NCBI GenBank assembly: GCA_040981125.1
Contig: JANRMQ010000003.1
Location: 124,001-188,000, forward strand
DNA from: DASSBQ01 sp040981125
GTDB lineage: Bacteria > Nitrospirota > Nitrospiria > Nitrospirales > Nitrospiraceae
Direction: 5' to 3'
Length of the DNA: 64,000 nt
Under the pieces are notes generated by a model. That model made no database searches, was not told the DNA's origin, and was given only the letters and a program-made list of their open reading frames with translations. Position 1 is the stretch's first letter. Every line of letters begins with the position of its first letter. Shown piece by piece: positions 9,245-18,011 of the stretch. Made by a program: the position numbers and the translations under genes.

Positions 9245-9408
9245 ATCGCCTCAGCTCGCGCGTCCACGGTCAAGCTCCTTTCTTGGATTCTTCACGTCCG
9301 AGCCGATTACGCGTATGGCCGTTTCCCTCGACGAGACAACCCTCCGGATATTCCTGCCGATCTTTTCCCCGGCATGATACGGCGCCGGCTTGCGGGTGAC
9401 GATCCCTC

Positions 9409-10749
9409 ATGAGCCACACGGCCCTCGCGCTCATCATCTTCTGCGCCTCTTATCTCGCGATCATCACGGAGCGGATTCATAAAACCATTGTCGCCCTGTG
9501 CGGCGGCGCCCTGATGATCAGCGTAGGCGTCCTGACTCAGGAGGAGGCCTTCCACTCCCATGAGTTCGGCATCGACTACAACGTCATTTTTCTCCTGATC
9601 GGCATGATGGTCATCGTCAACATCACCGGAAGGACCGGACTATTTGAATGGCTGGCGATCTGGGCCGCCAAACGCGCCAAGGCCCGGCCGTTCCGCATGC
9701 TGGCCTTTCTCTGCGTCATTACTGCGGTATTGTCCGCCTTTTTGGATAACGTCACGACCGTATTGTTGATGGCGCCGGTTACGCTGGAAGTCACGAAACG
9801 GCTGGAACTCAATCCGGTGACTTATTTGGTGGGCGAGGCGCTGTCTTCAAACATCGGGGGAACCGCTACACTCATCGGCGATCCGCCGAATATCATGATC
9901 GGCAGCAAGGCGGAGTTGAGCTATATGGATTTTGTCCTCATGCTGGGTCCCCCGGTCGTTGTCATCATGCTCGTTTTCTTGGGGGCGCTCTGGTTGATCG
10001 GCGGTCGATCGATGCGGGTCTCACCGCGTTTGGGGGCTATGCTGCTGAGCATGAATGAGGATGAGGCGATCAAGGATCGAGGGCTTTTGATGAAGTGCCT
10101 GTGGCTCTTAGGGGCGACCACGGTCGCGTTCGTCTTTCATCAATTCATCCATCTTGAACCTGCCACGATCGCCTTACTTGCGGCAAGTCTGTTCATGTTG
10201 GTCGGGGAAGGACATCGTCCGGCGGACGATGAGCGGGATTTAGCTTATCTCGCCGAAGTGGAATGGAAGACGATCTTCTTCTTTATCGGGCTCTTCATCC
10301 TCGTGGGCGGGTTGGTGAAGGTGGGGGCCATTCGGTTCTTGGCTCAACAGTTGGTCGCTGTCACGCAGGGCAACGCAGCCGCCACGACGCTGGCGGTTCT
10401 TTGGGGGTCGGGGTTTCTGTCGGCGATCGTGGATAATATTCCGTATGTGGCCGCGATGAATCCGCTGATCGTGGATTTGGCGAGGACGCTCCATCCGGAC
10501 ATCACGGATTACAGCGAATTGGTCCATCAAGCGGACATCTTGCCTCTTTGGTGGGCGTTGGCGCTGGGCGCGTGCCTCGGGGGAAATGGAACCATGATCG
10601 GAGCGTCGGCCAACGTCGTCGTCATCGACTTGGCGCGGCGTGCCGGATATCACATTACATTTTGGCGGTTCTTCGCCTTGGGCTTTCCTGTGATGATCGG
10701 ATCACTGCTGCTCTCCTCCGCTTACCTCTGGCTGCGGTTTTTCCTATAA
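9409..10749 (+). CDS. ArsB/NhaD-family (SLC13-like) ion permease
   Basis: A 446-residue inner-membrane transporter with about 11-12 spans. Signature stretches are FLDNVTTVLLMAPVT, SSNIGGTATLIGDPPNIMIGS and, in the second half, SAIVDNIPYVAAMNPL and GACLGGNGTMIGASANVV, the paired hairpins of the IT superfamily. Members include arsenite pumps and Na+/H+ antiporters of the NhaD and P-protein types. No ars genes are nearby and the neighbours look osmotic, so a Na+/H+ antiport or anion role is more likely (inference). The ATG at 9409 has no strong ribosome site. Confidence 0.85.
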   Translation: MSHTALALIIFCASYLAIITERIHKTIVALCGGALMISVGVLTQEEAFHSHEFGIDYNVIFLLIGMMVIVNITGRTGLFEWLAIWAAKRAKARPFRMLAFLCVITAVLSAFLDNVTTVLLMAPVTLEVTKRLELNPVTYLVGEALSSNIGGTATLIGDPPNIMIGSKAELSYMDFVLMLGPPVVVIMLVFLGALWLIGGRSMRVSPRLGAMLLSMNEDEAIKDRGLLMKCLWLLGATTVAFVFHQFIHLEPATIALLAASLFMLVGEGHRPADDERDLAYLAEVEWKTIFFFIGLFILVGGLVKVGAIRFLAQQLVAVTQGNAAATTLAVLWGSGFLSAIVDNIPYVAAMNPLIVDLARTLHPDITDYSELVHQADILPLWWALALGACLGGNGTMIGASANVVVIDLARRAGYHITFWRFFALGFPVMIGSLLLSSAYLWLRFFL

Positions 10750-10840
10750 CGTCTTTACACTGCGCAAGGAAGCGCTGACGTGGCGCGAAATGGCCGGTGG
10801 AATGGCTCAAGCGAGGAGCCGGCATTCTGCAAAGATGCGC

Positions 10841-11674
10841 TCAGCCGGATGAAAGCAGGTCGAGAACGGCCGCATTCCAGCCGGCCGGTCCAATGCCGGG
10901 TGCACGGAGCAAGTCCGGAAGAACAATGTCCGCATCATACGAGCCGTCCGGTTTTTGGACGAGGACCGGCCGATCCACGACTTGCAGCATCGGCAGATCA
11001 TTCAGACTATCGCCGATGCCGATTGTCAGCATCTCATGGCCTCGACTTTGCGCCAAGCGGCGATAGAGCTCGATGAGGCGGACTGTCGCCTGTCCCTTAT
11101 CATTGGATCCCATGAGGTGAAAAAACCGCCCGCCTTTGGTGCATGTGAGCCCCTTGGATACCGCCTTGGCTTGAAGTTGCTGCAAAGTGATGTCTTTTCC
11201 GGTCACGAGAAACGGCTCGTCGAACTCCCGCCGTTTCGCCCGTGCGGCATCATCCGGCGAAAGGCCTGTATATCTTGCGATCTCGTCCAGCGTCATATCG
11301 CCGAATCCTTGCAGCCGGCAGGATAGATCCACGTCGATTTCCTTCAACGCCGCCCGCAAGCCGGCATACGGCGTTCCGATTTCGATGACGCGATAGGGGC
11401 CGCATGAAACGGAGCCTTCGAGGGGAAAGGGAAAATAGGCGTCAGGAATGAAGACGGCTCCCCCGTTTTCAACAATGAAAGGGGTTGGGAGTCGCAGCTT
11501 GATCCTGAGAGGCTCCATTTCCGCCCGCGTTTTGCTTGAGACGAGCACGAGTTGGGCTGAGGACTCGAAGACCTTGCGGAGGGCTGCATCAGCCCGTCCA
11601 TAGGAATAGGTCTCCGCGTCAAGCAGGCTGCCGTCGAGATCTGAAAAGATGACGTAATCCGTCTTCAACCGCAT
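10841..11674 (-). CDS. Mannosyl-3-phosphoglycerate phosphatase-like HAD hydrolase
   Basis: This 277-residue HAD-IIB (Cof-type) phosphatase has motif I FSDLDGSLL (nucleophile in DxDG), motif II VLVSSKTRAEM, FIVENGGAVFIP and motif IV GIGDSLNDLPML. The ENGG block and R(F)FHLMG segment are typical of MPGP, which removes phosphate from mannosyl- or glucosyl-3-phosphoglycerate. Together with the glycosyltransferase at 6932 (opposite strand, about 2.6 kb away) it suggests synthesis of a glycosylglycerate osmolyte. Substrate identity (mannosyl or glucosyl) is not resolved by sequence. Confidence 0.8.
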   Translation of the reverse strand: MRLKTDYVIFSDLDGSLLDAETYSYGRADAALRKVFESSAQLVLVSSKTRAEMEPLRIKLRLPTPFIVENGGAVFIPDAYFPFPLEGSVSCGPYRVIEIGTPYAGLRAALKEIDVDLSCRLQGFGDMTLDEIARYTGLSPDDAARAKRREFDEPFLVTGKDITLQQLQAKAVSKGLTCTKGGRFFHLMGSNDKGQATVRLIELYRRLAQSRGHEMLTIGIGDSLNDLPMLQVVDRPVLVQKPDGSYDADIVLPDLLRAPGIGPAGWNAAVLDLLSSG

Positions 11675-12035
11675 AGGGATCGGTCAGTATACGAAATCGG
11701 GCTTATTCGGGGGAAGACGAGCTGGAGAGCCGACCGTGCGAGACTGGCCCGGATTGAGCCAATGAGCTGGCACACAGGAAGAGCCCCTGCGTTTTTTGCG
11801 CGGACGTGTTCAAAATTGGATGAAGGGCCTTCCGTAGGATTTGCGAGAAGTCGACAGTATGGCTTGTTTTCTAAGCAGCGGCTAATGTTGCTTCCCTACA
11901 GGGGAGGGAGGCATCTGACTTGCAATGGGACCATGGGTTTTTCGCTTTCCGCGTGGTTTGAAGACCCTCGGCCTCGTTGTCCTTGGACTCGGACAGTCGG
12001 CCTGCGGAACCTTCTCAATCTGCTAAGGTTACATT
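11675..12035. other. Intergenic region without recognised gene
   Basis: This 361-bp region lies between the divergent phosphatase and the large TPR gene. It must hold promoters for both directions. I see no convincing small gene, dyad operator or repeat in it. Confidence 0.5.
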
Positions 12036-15000
12036 GTGCGATTTGATAAGAAGTCCCCCCCAAAAACCGATAAGAAAACCCCTCCCAAAGCTCATAAGAA
12101 AGGGATCGTCGGGTATAACAAAAAAACGGCGTTGCTCGAAGAAGCCATCACCCATATGAATGCCGGGAAGTATGGCCGTTCGTCCGCCGTGTTGAAGGAA
12201 CTGCTTGCTCTCGATCCTCTGAATACCGAAGCCCGCCGTCTTTTCGCCACCCTGCATCTGCGCCTCGGTAGTTTGATCAGCGCGAGGACCGCGTTCGAAT
12301 CGCTGGCCCGTGAAGCGCTTGAACGACAGGATTATTGGCTGGCTGAATCTTTGTTGCGGGAGTATCTGGGTGCGGGGCCCCGTTGCGTCCCCTTCCTCGA
12401 TATGTTGGGGCAACTGTATGAGGCCAAAGGCGACTCGATGGCCGCGGTCGCCGAATATGGAAAGGCCGTTGATGTTTTGATTGAAGACCCGGATACGGAG
12501 AACCCGGCGCGCGCTGCGGAGTTGTTCCAGAAAATCCAATCCCTTGCGCCGGGAAGTCCGACCGCCTTCCGGCTCGCACCATTGTTCGATTCCGGTACGG
12601 GGCAATTACTCGCTCCTCCGCTTCCATCGAATCACAACGCCACAGCCGACACCGGCCGGCCGGTAACGGATCCCTTGCCGGAATCAAACGATGACCCCGG
12701 CGCTTCATTCTTGCTCCCATCGGATCCCCCGGAGGCGGCCGGTTCACGGATCGACGAGGCGGAGCCACCTGTTGTTTTGCCGGAGGCCGCCGCGCGGGAA
12801 CAATTATCAGCAGACATAGCTGGTGAGTCGCCGCTTGAACCGATCGCGAGGCAACGGGAAAATGCGGCGGAGGGGTATGCCGAGAACGAGCATCCGGCTT
12901 CGGCAGGACCACAAGCAGCCGAATCATCCCTTACGAGCCCGGTGACAGAATCCTCCACTGTTGATGGAGAGACGCCTTTCAAGCTGGCTGATGAGACATC
13001 CGGGTCCACTTCCAAGCAGATGGAGAGTGAATCAGTCCGCGATCCAGAAATCGCTGTCGATGCGACCGGCTTCTCGCTCAAACCGGACATTGCGTTGCCC
13101 GATTCGGCTCAGGCGCTGACGGCGGCGGACCTCTCCTTGCGCGCAGTGACGAATCCCATTGCCGAAGCACCGCCGGCTCCGCGACCCATGCCATGGGATC
13201 AAATTCAGGACACGACCCTTTCGATTCCCCGGCCGGCCGAAGATGAGACGCAGGTCTGTACGGCGCAAGACATCGGGGCCATCCCGGTTCTCGATCCGCC
13301 AAACCCGGCGGACGATCAGCCTGCGCTTCCGGTGTCCGCAGAGAGTTTCCTCTCTTCAATGTCGTGGGAAGAAATACTCGCGGCCGTCGGCGGTGGCTCT
13401 TCGTCTGTTCCCGTCGACCCGCCGACTAAGCCGGCGCCGGAGGATGCATCCGTTTCCGGTGAACAGCTCAATCCTTTCGAGATCGGTCTCGAACAGGGGC
13501 CCGCCGCCGTCGGCGAGCCGTCTTCGAATGCGCCGGATGTCGTTCCTTTGACGGCCGACGAACCGGTTGCGGAATCGCAGAATCTTCCGGCCCCGATGCC
13601 GTGGGAACAGGTGGAAGAGGAGGCGGTTCCAATTCTGCAGCATGAGCCCGAGCCTGAATATGGCGTCGTGCCGGAAACCACGCTGACGCCGTTCGTCGAT
13701 GACACATGGTCCGCGCCACCGTCGGATACCGGCCTGTCCCAGGATCTCGTCCCGGATCCGATGCCGGAGGCCACGGAGGCTCTCTTACCGGAGCCTTATT
13801 TGGTTGCGACGCCCGGGGAGGCATCCGATCCGTTGCCTGCCGTTGAAGAACTTTCTTGTTCCGAGCTCGCCGCGCCCGAGCCTCTCCCTATCGAACAACA
13901 TTCGGTAGGATGCGGCGAGAGCCGACCGCTTGAACTCCCTCAGGAGGAGAAGTCGGCTCCAACGATCGATGATTCCATGGCAACGGCCGGTGAGCAGCCC
14001 CCGATCTTCGATGCGTTCGAAAAAGCAGTCGCCGAGGCCGTTGTTCCGGACACGACTTCGGTGCTTCCGGAAGGCGCGCTGTTCGAGTCGTCCGAAGACC
14101 GAGCTCAGGATCAAGAAGAGCCTGCACCGCTTCCGGTCGAATCGATTCGGATCGAATCAGAACACGAAGAACTTCCGGCTCAGGATGCTGTCGTCGAAAG
14201 CGAGGTCGAAACTCCCGTCCGGGAGAATTCGGCATCGCCTGTGGATCTACAGCCACTTGCCGAAGCGACCATTTCTTTGGAGTCGTCATCCATCCACGTC
14301 GAAGAAACGGCTCCCGCGCCGGATCAATCTCTCCTGGTGGAGACGCCCCAGGTCGCCGCCGAATCAGCCGTCGCCACCGAGCCTGCAATACCCGGCGACA
14401 TTAAGATCCTCTGGGAGAATCACACTCTGCAACCAACGCCCGGACGGGCCGGATCGAATCTGTTCACCCGTTGGCTGCGGAGATCCAAGGGGACGGAGGA
14501 GTCCGACAATCAGGCATTGAACGAGAATCAGCCGTCCGGCGACAGGCAGGTATCGAATGAGACGGCGCCTTTTGTTGCATCAGACGCCTCGGCTGTTTCT
14601 TCCGAATCTTCACTGTCCGGCGCAGAAATCTCGACTACGGCCGCCATCGACGTGCTGTCTGATCAATCCGATCCATCGATTCCTGCGTGGAGAGAGACGC
14701 CCGCTCAGAAACACAAAGAGCGAAAGCTTCTTCCCGGCCGTGTTTGCGATAGCCTTCGATCACGGGCGGTCGGGTTGATCGGAACCTGTTTCTCGACGAC
14801 TCGGTCTATGACGGTTACGCTCTTTTCTCTTGCTGTGGCGATCTTCGCGATCGGAATCGCCGGTATTGGAGCGGCCGGACTCGCTTGGATCTTGATGGAG
14901 CAACGGCCGAATGCCGCGTTCTATAACCTCAGTGCGAAACCTCAGCGGGCGTTGCAGGAAACCAGTACGAATGGATACTTGGCGCTGCTGGGATTTGAGC

Positions 15001-16199
15001 GGGGAGGCGGCCGGGATCCGGTCCAGATCGGTTTCGAACGGAAATTCGAACCGGCCGATCTCGCGATGGCAGGCGCCTGTCTCACGGGTCGTGGTGAACC
15101 GATCGGAAACGCCCGTTCGTCCGGCGAAAAGGAATTGGCTGCCTGGCAAAAGGAGACGGACCCGGCGGCGCGATTCAGCGCGCAGGCGGCAAGCGTACGG
15201 GCCTTGGTGAGTCGATCCGGCCGATCAATGACGCGGTATCAGCAATGGCTGAAGATGCCGTTTGAAGATTGGGGGTATGGGGAACCGATCAGTCCGAATT
15301 GTCCGTTCCTGCTTCACGTGCATCGCCTGTATGTGGCGGATGGATTCGCCCAGGACGTGGAACCGGGAATCGAACGGTTGGAAGCGGATCTCGCCATGTG
15401 GCGAACCGTTCTGGCCCAAGCAAGGACGCTGCCCGTCAAAATGCTGGCCGCCGATGCCATAGCCGATGACGCGGCGATTGTGAGCGGGTTGCTGGCGCGG
15501 CCGGATCTTGACGAGAAGGTTCTCGGCCGCCTGGGCAAATTGGTTCGGCCGTTGGATCAGGTGGAGCAATCCCTCCGCTGGCCGATGCAAAGCGAACTCG
15601 CCGTCGCCGCAAACCATCATGATCTGATGTCCGTGCAGGATTCGCCTGACAGCCGGCCGGCGTATGTCTCGCTGGCAGCCATGATGCCGCTGCCGAAACA
15701 ACGACGGTTGAATCTGTACGCGGACTACTACGAGGCATCCGGCAAGGCGGCCCTGGAGGGACGCTTCGGAAGCTTCCCGAAACGGGAAAGCTTCATCCGT
15801 TCTCCCGCAGAGAGTTGGCTCGACTACGCAGCGAATCCCATCGAGAACATCGCGCGCATGCCGCCGCTTCCGGACTGGGAGACCTATGGAAGCCGGATCT
15901 TTGAAGTGGAAACGCGCCTGCGCCTGGCGGCTCTTCAGGTCTGGATCCGGCGGAGCCCGACTGAACAGGATGTCCCCACGCGAATGGCTAAGGCGGGGCA
16001 ATCGCTCTACGATCCGTTTACCGGATTTCCCATGTTGGTCAACCGCAAGAAAGGGTTGCTCTACAGCGTGGGACAAGACGGCAAGGATCATGATGGACAA
16101 CCCGGCCTGGATATCGCCGTCCAGCTTCCCTCCACGCCGGGCGGCTCGTCGCAGGAAGGGGGGAAGCGCGGGGCCTCCACTCTTAAATCTCGTTCCTGA
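12036..16199 (+). CDS. Large TPR / low-complexity / single-TM protein of unknown function
   Basis: The 1387-residue protein starts at GTG 12036. It has a basic Lys/Pro N terminus (~1-30) and TPR-like helices (~35-165). A very long acidic, Pro/Glu/Ala-rich disordered region (~180-880) follows, then one transmembrane segment (~925-950; TLFSLAVAIFAIGIAGIGAA) and an extracytoplasmic C-terminal domain (~960-1387). A short motif recurs in the disordered part: PMPWDQI near residue 385, SSMSWEEI near 440 and PMPWEQV near 520, possibly docking sites. The C terminus contains YDPFTGFPM then LLYSVGQDGKDHDG, a motif resembling the calcium-binding tail of type II pseudopilin-like proteins. Function unknown; a cytoplasmic scaffold tethered to the membrane is a guess. 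A sigma/anti-sigma set follows downstream. Confidence 0.75.
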   Translation: MRFDKKSPPKTDKKTPPKAHKKGIVGYNKKTALLEEAITHMNAGKYGRSSAVLKELLALDPLNTEARRLFATLHLRLGSLISARTAFESLAREALERQDYWLAESLLREYLGAGPRCVPFLDMLGQLYEAKGDSMAAVAEYGKAVDVLIEDPDTENPARAAELFQKIQSLAPGSPTAFRLAPLFDSGTGQLLAPPLPSNHNATADTGRPVTDPLPESNDDPGASFLLPSDPPEAAGSRIDEAEPPVVLPEAAAREQLSADIAGESPLEPIARQRENAAEGYAENEHPASAGPQAAESSLTSPVTESSTVDGETPFKLADETSGSTSKQMESESVRDPEIAVDATGFSLKPDIALPDSAQALTAADLSLRAVTNPIAEAPPAPRPMPWDQIQDTTLSIPRPAEDETQVCTAQDIGAIPVLDPPNPADDQPALPVSAESFLSSMSWEEILAAVGGGSSSVPVDPPTKPAPEDASVSGEQLNPFEIGLEQGPAAVGEPSSNAPDVVPLTADEPVAESQNLPAPMPWEQVEEEAVPILQHEPEPEYGVVPETTLTPFVDDTWSAPPSDTGLSQDLVPDPMPEATEALLPEPYLVATPGEASDPLPAVEELSCSELAAPEPLPIEQHSVGCGESRPLELPQEEKSAPTIDDSMATAGEQPPIFDAFEKAVAEAVVPDTTSVLPEGALFESSEDRAQDQEEPAPLPVESIRIESEHEELPAQDAVVESEVETPVRENSASPVDLQPLAEATISLESSSIHVEETAPAPDQSLLVETPQVAAESAVATEPAIPGDIKILWENHTLQPTPGRAGSNLFTRWLRRSKGTEESDNQALNENQPSGDRQVSNETAPFVASDASAVSSESSLSGAEISTTAAIDVLSDQSDPSIPAWRETPAQKHKERKLLPGRVCDSLRSRAVGLIGTCFSTTRSMTVTLFSLAVAIFAIGIAGIGAAGLAWILMEQRPNAAFYNLSAKPQRALQETSTNGYLALLGFERGGGRDPVQIGFERKFEPADLAMAGACLTGRGEPIGNARSSGEKELAAWQKETDPAARFSAQAASVRALVSRSGRSMTRYQQWLKMPFEDWGYGEPISPNCPFLLHVHRLYVADGFAQDVEPGIERLEADLAMWRTVLAQARTLPVKMLAADAIADDAAIVSGLLARPDLDEKVLGRLGKLVRPLDQVEQSLRWPMQSELAVAANHHDLMSVQDSPDSRPAYVSLAAMMPLPKQRRLNLYADYYEASGKAALEGRFGSFPKRESFIRSPAESWLDYAANPIENIARMPPLPDWETYGSRIFEVETRLRLAALQVWIRRSPTEQDVPTRMAKAGQSLYDPFTGFPMLVNRKKGLLYSVGQDGKDHDGQPGLDIAVQLPSTPGGSSQEGGKRGASTLKSRS

Positions 16200-16419
16200 T
16201 ACGCTTGAACATCCGTTTTTCTTCCTCTCCTCACTCTGCTTTGACTGATTGAATGGAACCATTGCCGAATCAGCCGGTCAACCGGGCCGCCCTTCACACG
16301 TTGTTCGCATTAGGACGCCGAATACCGGTATCCGGGCGGATGTGTGCTCATATCGCGTGTTCAATTCAAAGGCGCAATCGATTACCGTTCGACCCGACAG
16401 GGCCTGCCTGGACGGGAGG

Positions 16420-16971
16420 GTGACCATCCTGAATCAGGCTCAGGCGCTCGATCGATTTCTGGCGACGGTTGAACGCCGAGCCTTGCGTATGGCACAAATC
16501 GCGACGGGGAACAATGACGAGGCATTGGACCTTGTCCAAGATGCGATGTTCAAGTTGGTTCAACGCTATGCGGATCGCGATGGATCCGAATGGGGACCGC
16601 TGTTTCATTGCATTTTGCAGAGCCGAATTCGCGATTGGTATCGGCGTACAAGAGTTCGCAATCGCTGGAGAGAATGGTTCGGCAAACCGCGCGACGATGA
16701 CAGTGATGCCGAAGATCCGCTGGAAACCGTGGCCGATCCGCTGGCGGGCCCGGACGAGGAACTGAAGAGGAAGCGGGCTTGCGCGGCGCTGGATGCGGCG
16801 CTTCGCACATTGCCGTTGCGACAGCAACAGGCCTTTCTCCTGCGCGCGTGGGAAGAGATGGATGTCGCTCAAACGGCCGCGGCCATGAAATGCTCCGAGG
16901 GCAGCGTCAAGACTCATTTTTTTCGCGCCGTGCGAGCCCTTCGAAAACAGCTGGGAGAGCATTGGCCATGA
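16420..16971 (+). CDS. ECF-type RNA polymerase sigma factor
   Basis: This sigma-70 family factor of ~183 residues contains region 2 (NDEALDLVQDAMFKLVQRYADR, then SRIRDWYRRTRVRNRWREW) and region 4 (LRTLPLRQQQAFLLRAWEEMD, then CSEGSVKTHFFRAVRALRKQL). The frame is open back to a TTG at 16249, but that extension is unlike the family. GTG 16420 is chosen because a GGGAGG element lies just upstream, although the spacing is very short. The stop overlaps the start of the next gene (ATGA). The trio sigma, DUF3619-like, DUF3106 also occurs in Betaproteobacteria, where the second gene is a likely anti-sigma. Confidence 0.88.
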   Translation: MTILNQAQALDRFLATVERRALRMAQIATGNNDEALDLVQDAMFKLVQRYADRDGSEWGPLFHCILQSRIRDWYRRTRVRNRWREWFGKPRDDDSDAEDPLETVADPLAGPDEELKRKRACAALDAALRTLPLRQQQAFLLRAWEEMDVAQTAAAMKCSEGSVKTHFFRAVRALRKQLGEHWP

Positions 16972-17318
16972 GCGACATGCGATCCCCGGAAGATGACCTG
17001 TTTCTGGCTCAGGCTAAACAGGCGTTGGAGCAGAGCCTCGATCAGTGCGACGCGCGGCTGGCCGGTCGCCTTCAGCGTGCCAGGCGGGAGGTATTGGAAA
17101 GCTCGATGAACCGCCGGCCCTGGGGAAGATGGGCCGGGGTTGCTATCGCATCAATCGGCCTGTTGACCGTCGTGTTCCTCGCGAACCAGCGGGATATCGA
17201 GAACCATGGCCAACCGATGCTGGAAGACATCGAGTTGATGACTTCACCGGAGAATGTCGAGCTGTCTGATGACTTGGAATTCTACGACTGGTTGGCCGAG
17301 TCACCCACCAACGGATGA
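16968..17318 (+). CDS. DUF3619-like membrane protein, putative anti-sigma factor
   Basis: The 116-residue protein starts at an ATG overlapping the sigma stop codon by four bases, so the two are translationally coupled. It has an N-terminal helical, charged cytosolic part (DDLFLAQAKQALEQSLDQCD, LAGRLQRARREVLES) and one membrane span (~52-70; WAGVAIASIGLLTVVFLA). A short acidic periplasmic tail ends in LEFYDWLAES. That layout and position match DUF3619-type partners of ECF sigma factors. Anti-sigma activity is inferred from gene order. Confidence 0.75.
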   Translation: MSDMRSPEDDLFLAQAKQALEQSLDQCDARLAGRLQRARREVLESSMNRRPWGRWAGVAIASIGLLTVVFLANQRDIENHGQPMLEDIELMTSPENVELSDDLEFYDWLAESPTNG

Positions 17319-17324
17319 TCATCA

Positions 17325-17816
17325 ATGAGCCTGCCCTGGATTTTTCTTGGCCTGCTATTGTGCGCCGATCCGCTCTGGGCTCAGCCGGAGTCCCCCGGGT
17401 TGTCATGGAGCCAACTCAGTCCGGCCGATCAGCAGCTCCTCGAGCGATTCCGGGACACATGGGATCGGATGCCCGCTCAGAAACAGAAACGCCTGCTCAA
17501 TGGGGTCAAGCGATGGGAGACGATGACGCAGGAGGAACGGCAGGAGGCCACTAGACGGTTTCAGCAATGGAGCCGATTGCCGCCTGAAGAGCGGCAGACC
17601 CGCCGGGAGCGGTTTCAACAGTTTCGCGAACTTCCCTCCGAGCAACAGGAGTCGATCCGGCGCGCGCGGCGCTGGTTCAAGTCACTGCCTCCGGAAGAGC
17701 GGCGCGAACTCAAGGAGAAGTGGAAAAGCATGACTCAGGAGGAACGGACGGCTTTGCGCAAAGAATTGCAGAGCCGGAGGGAAGAACAACGCTCCGGGTC
17801 ATCGACTGATCATTGA
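17325..17816 (+). CDS. DUF3106 periplasmic protein
   Basis: A 163-residue protein with a signal peptide (SLPWIFLGLLLCADPLWAQ). The mature part is almost wholly charged helix built from repeats of the form W..(L/M)(P/T)xEER (for example WSRLPPEERQ, WFKSLPPEERR, WKSMTQEERT), which defines DUF3106. Residue content (Arg, Glu, Gln) resembles Spy/CpxP-like periplasmic helical proteins, so a periplasmic sensor or chaperone-like role with the upstream sigma/anti-sigma pair is plausible but inferred. It starts 6 bases after the previous stop. Confidence 0.8.
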   Translation: MSLPWIFLGLLLCADPLWAQPESPGLSWSQLSPADQQLLERFRDTWDRMPAQKQKRLLNGVKRWETMTQEERQEATRRFQQWSRLPPEERQTRRERFQQFRELPSEQQESIRRARRWFKSLPPEERRELKEKWKSMTQEERTALRKELQSRREEQRSGSSTDH

Positions 17817-18011
17817 AGGTCCAGGTCGGCTGTTAGCGGGATATACCGGTATCTCGATCGGCTCGGAGGGTCGGTCTCGACAATCCGGCTCGCAGCAGAT
17901 ACACGTTCTTGCTCCTCACCGTGGAAATTCCTGCAAGAGGGATACGGTTACATCCTTCCCCTGGCTGAGCTCTCTATAGCCGGTCTTGTCTGCCACAACC
18001 AACACCGGTGC

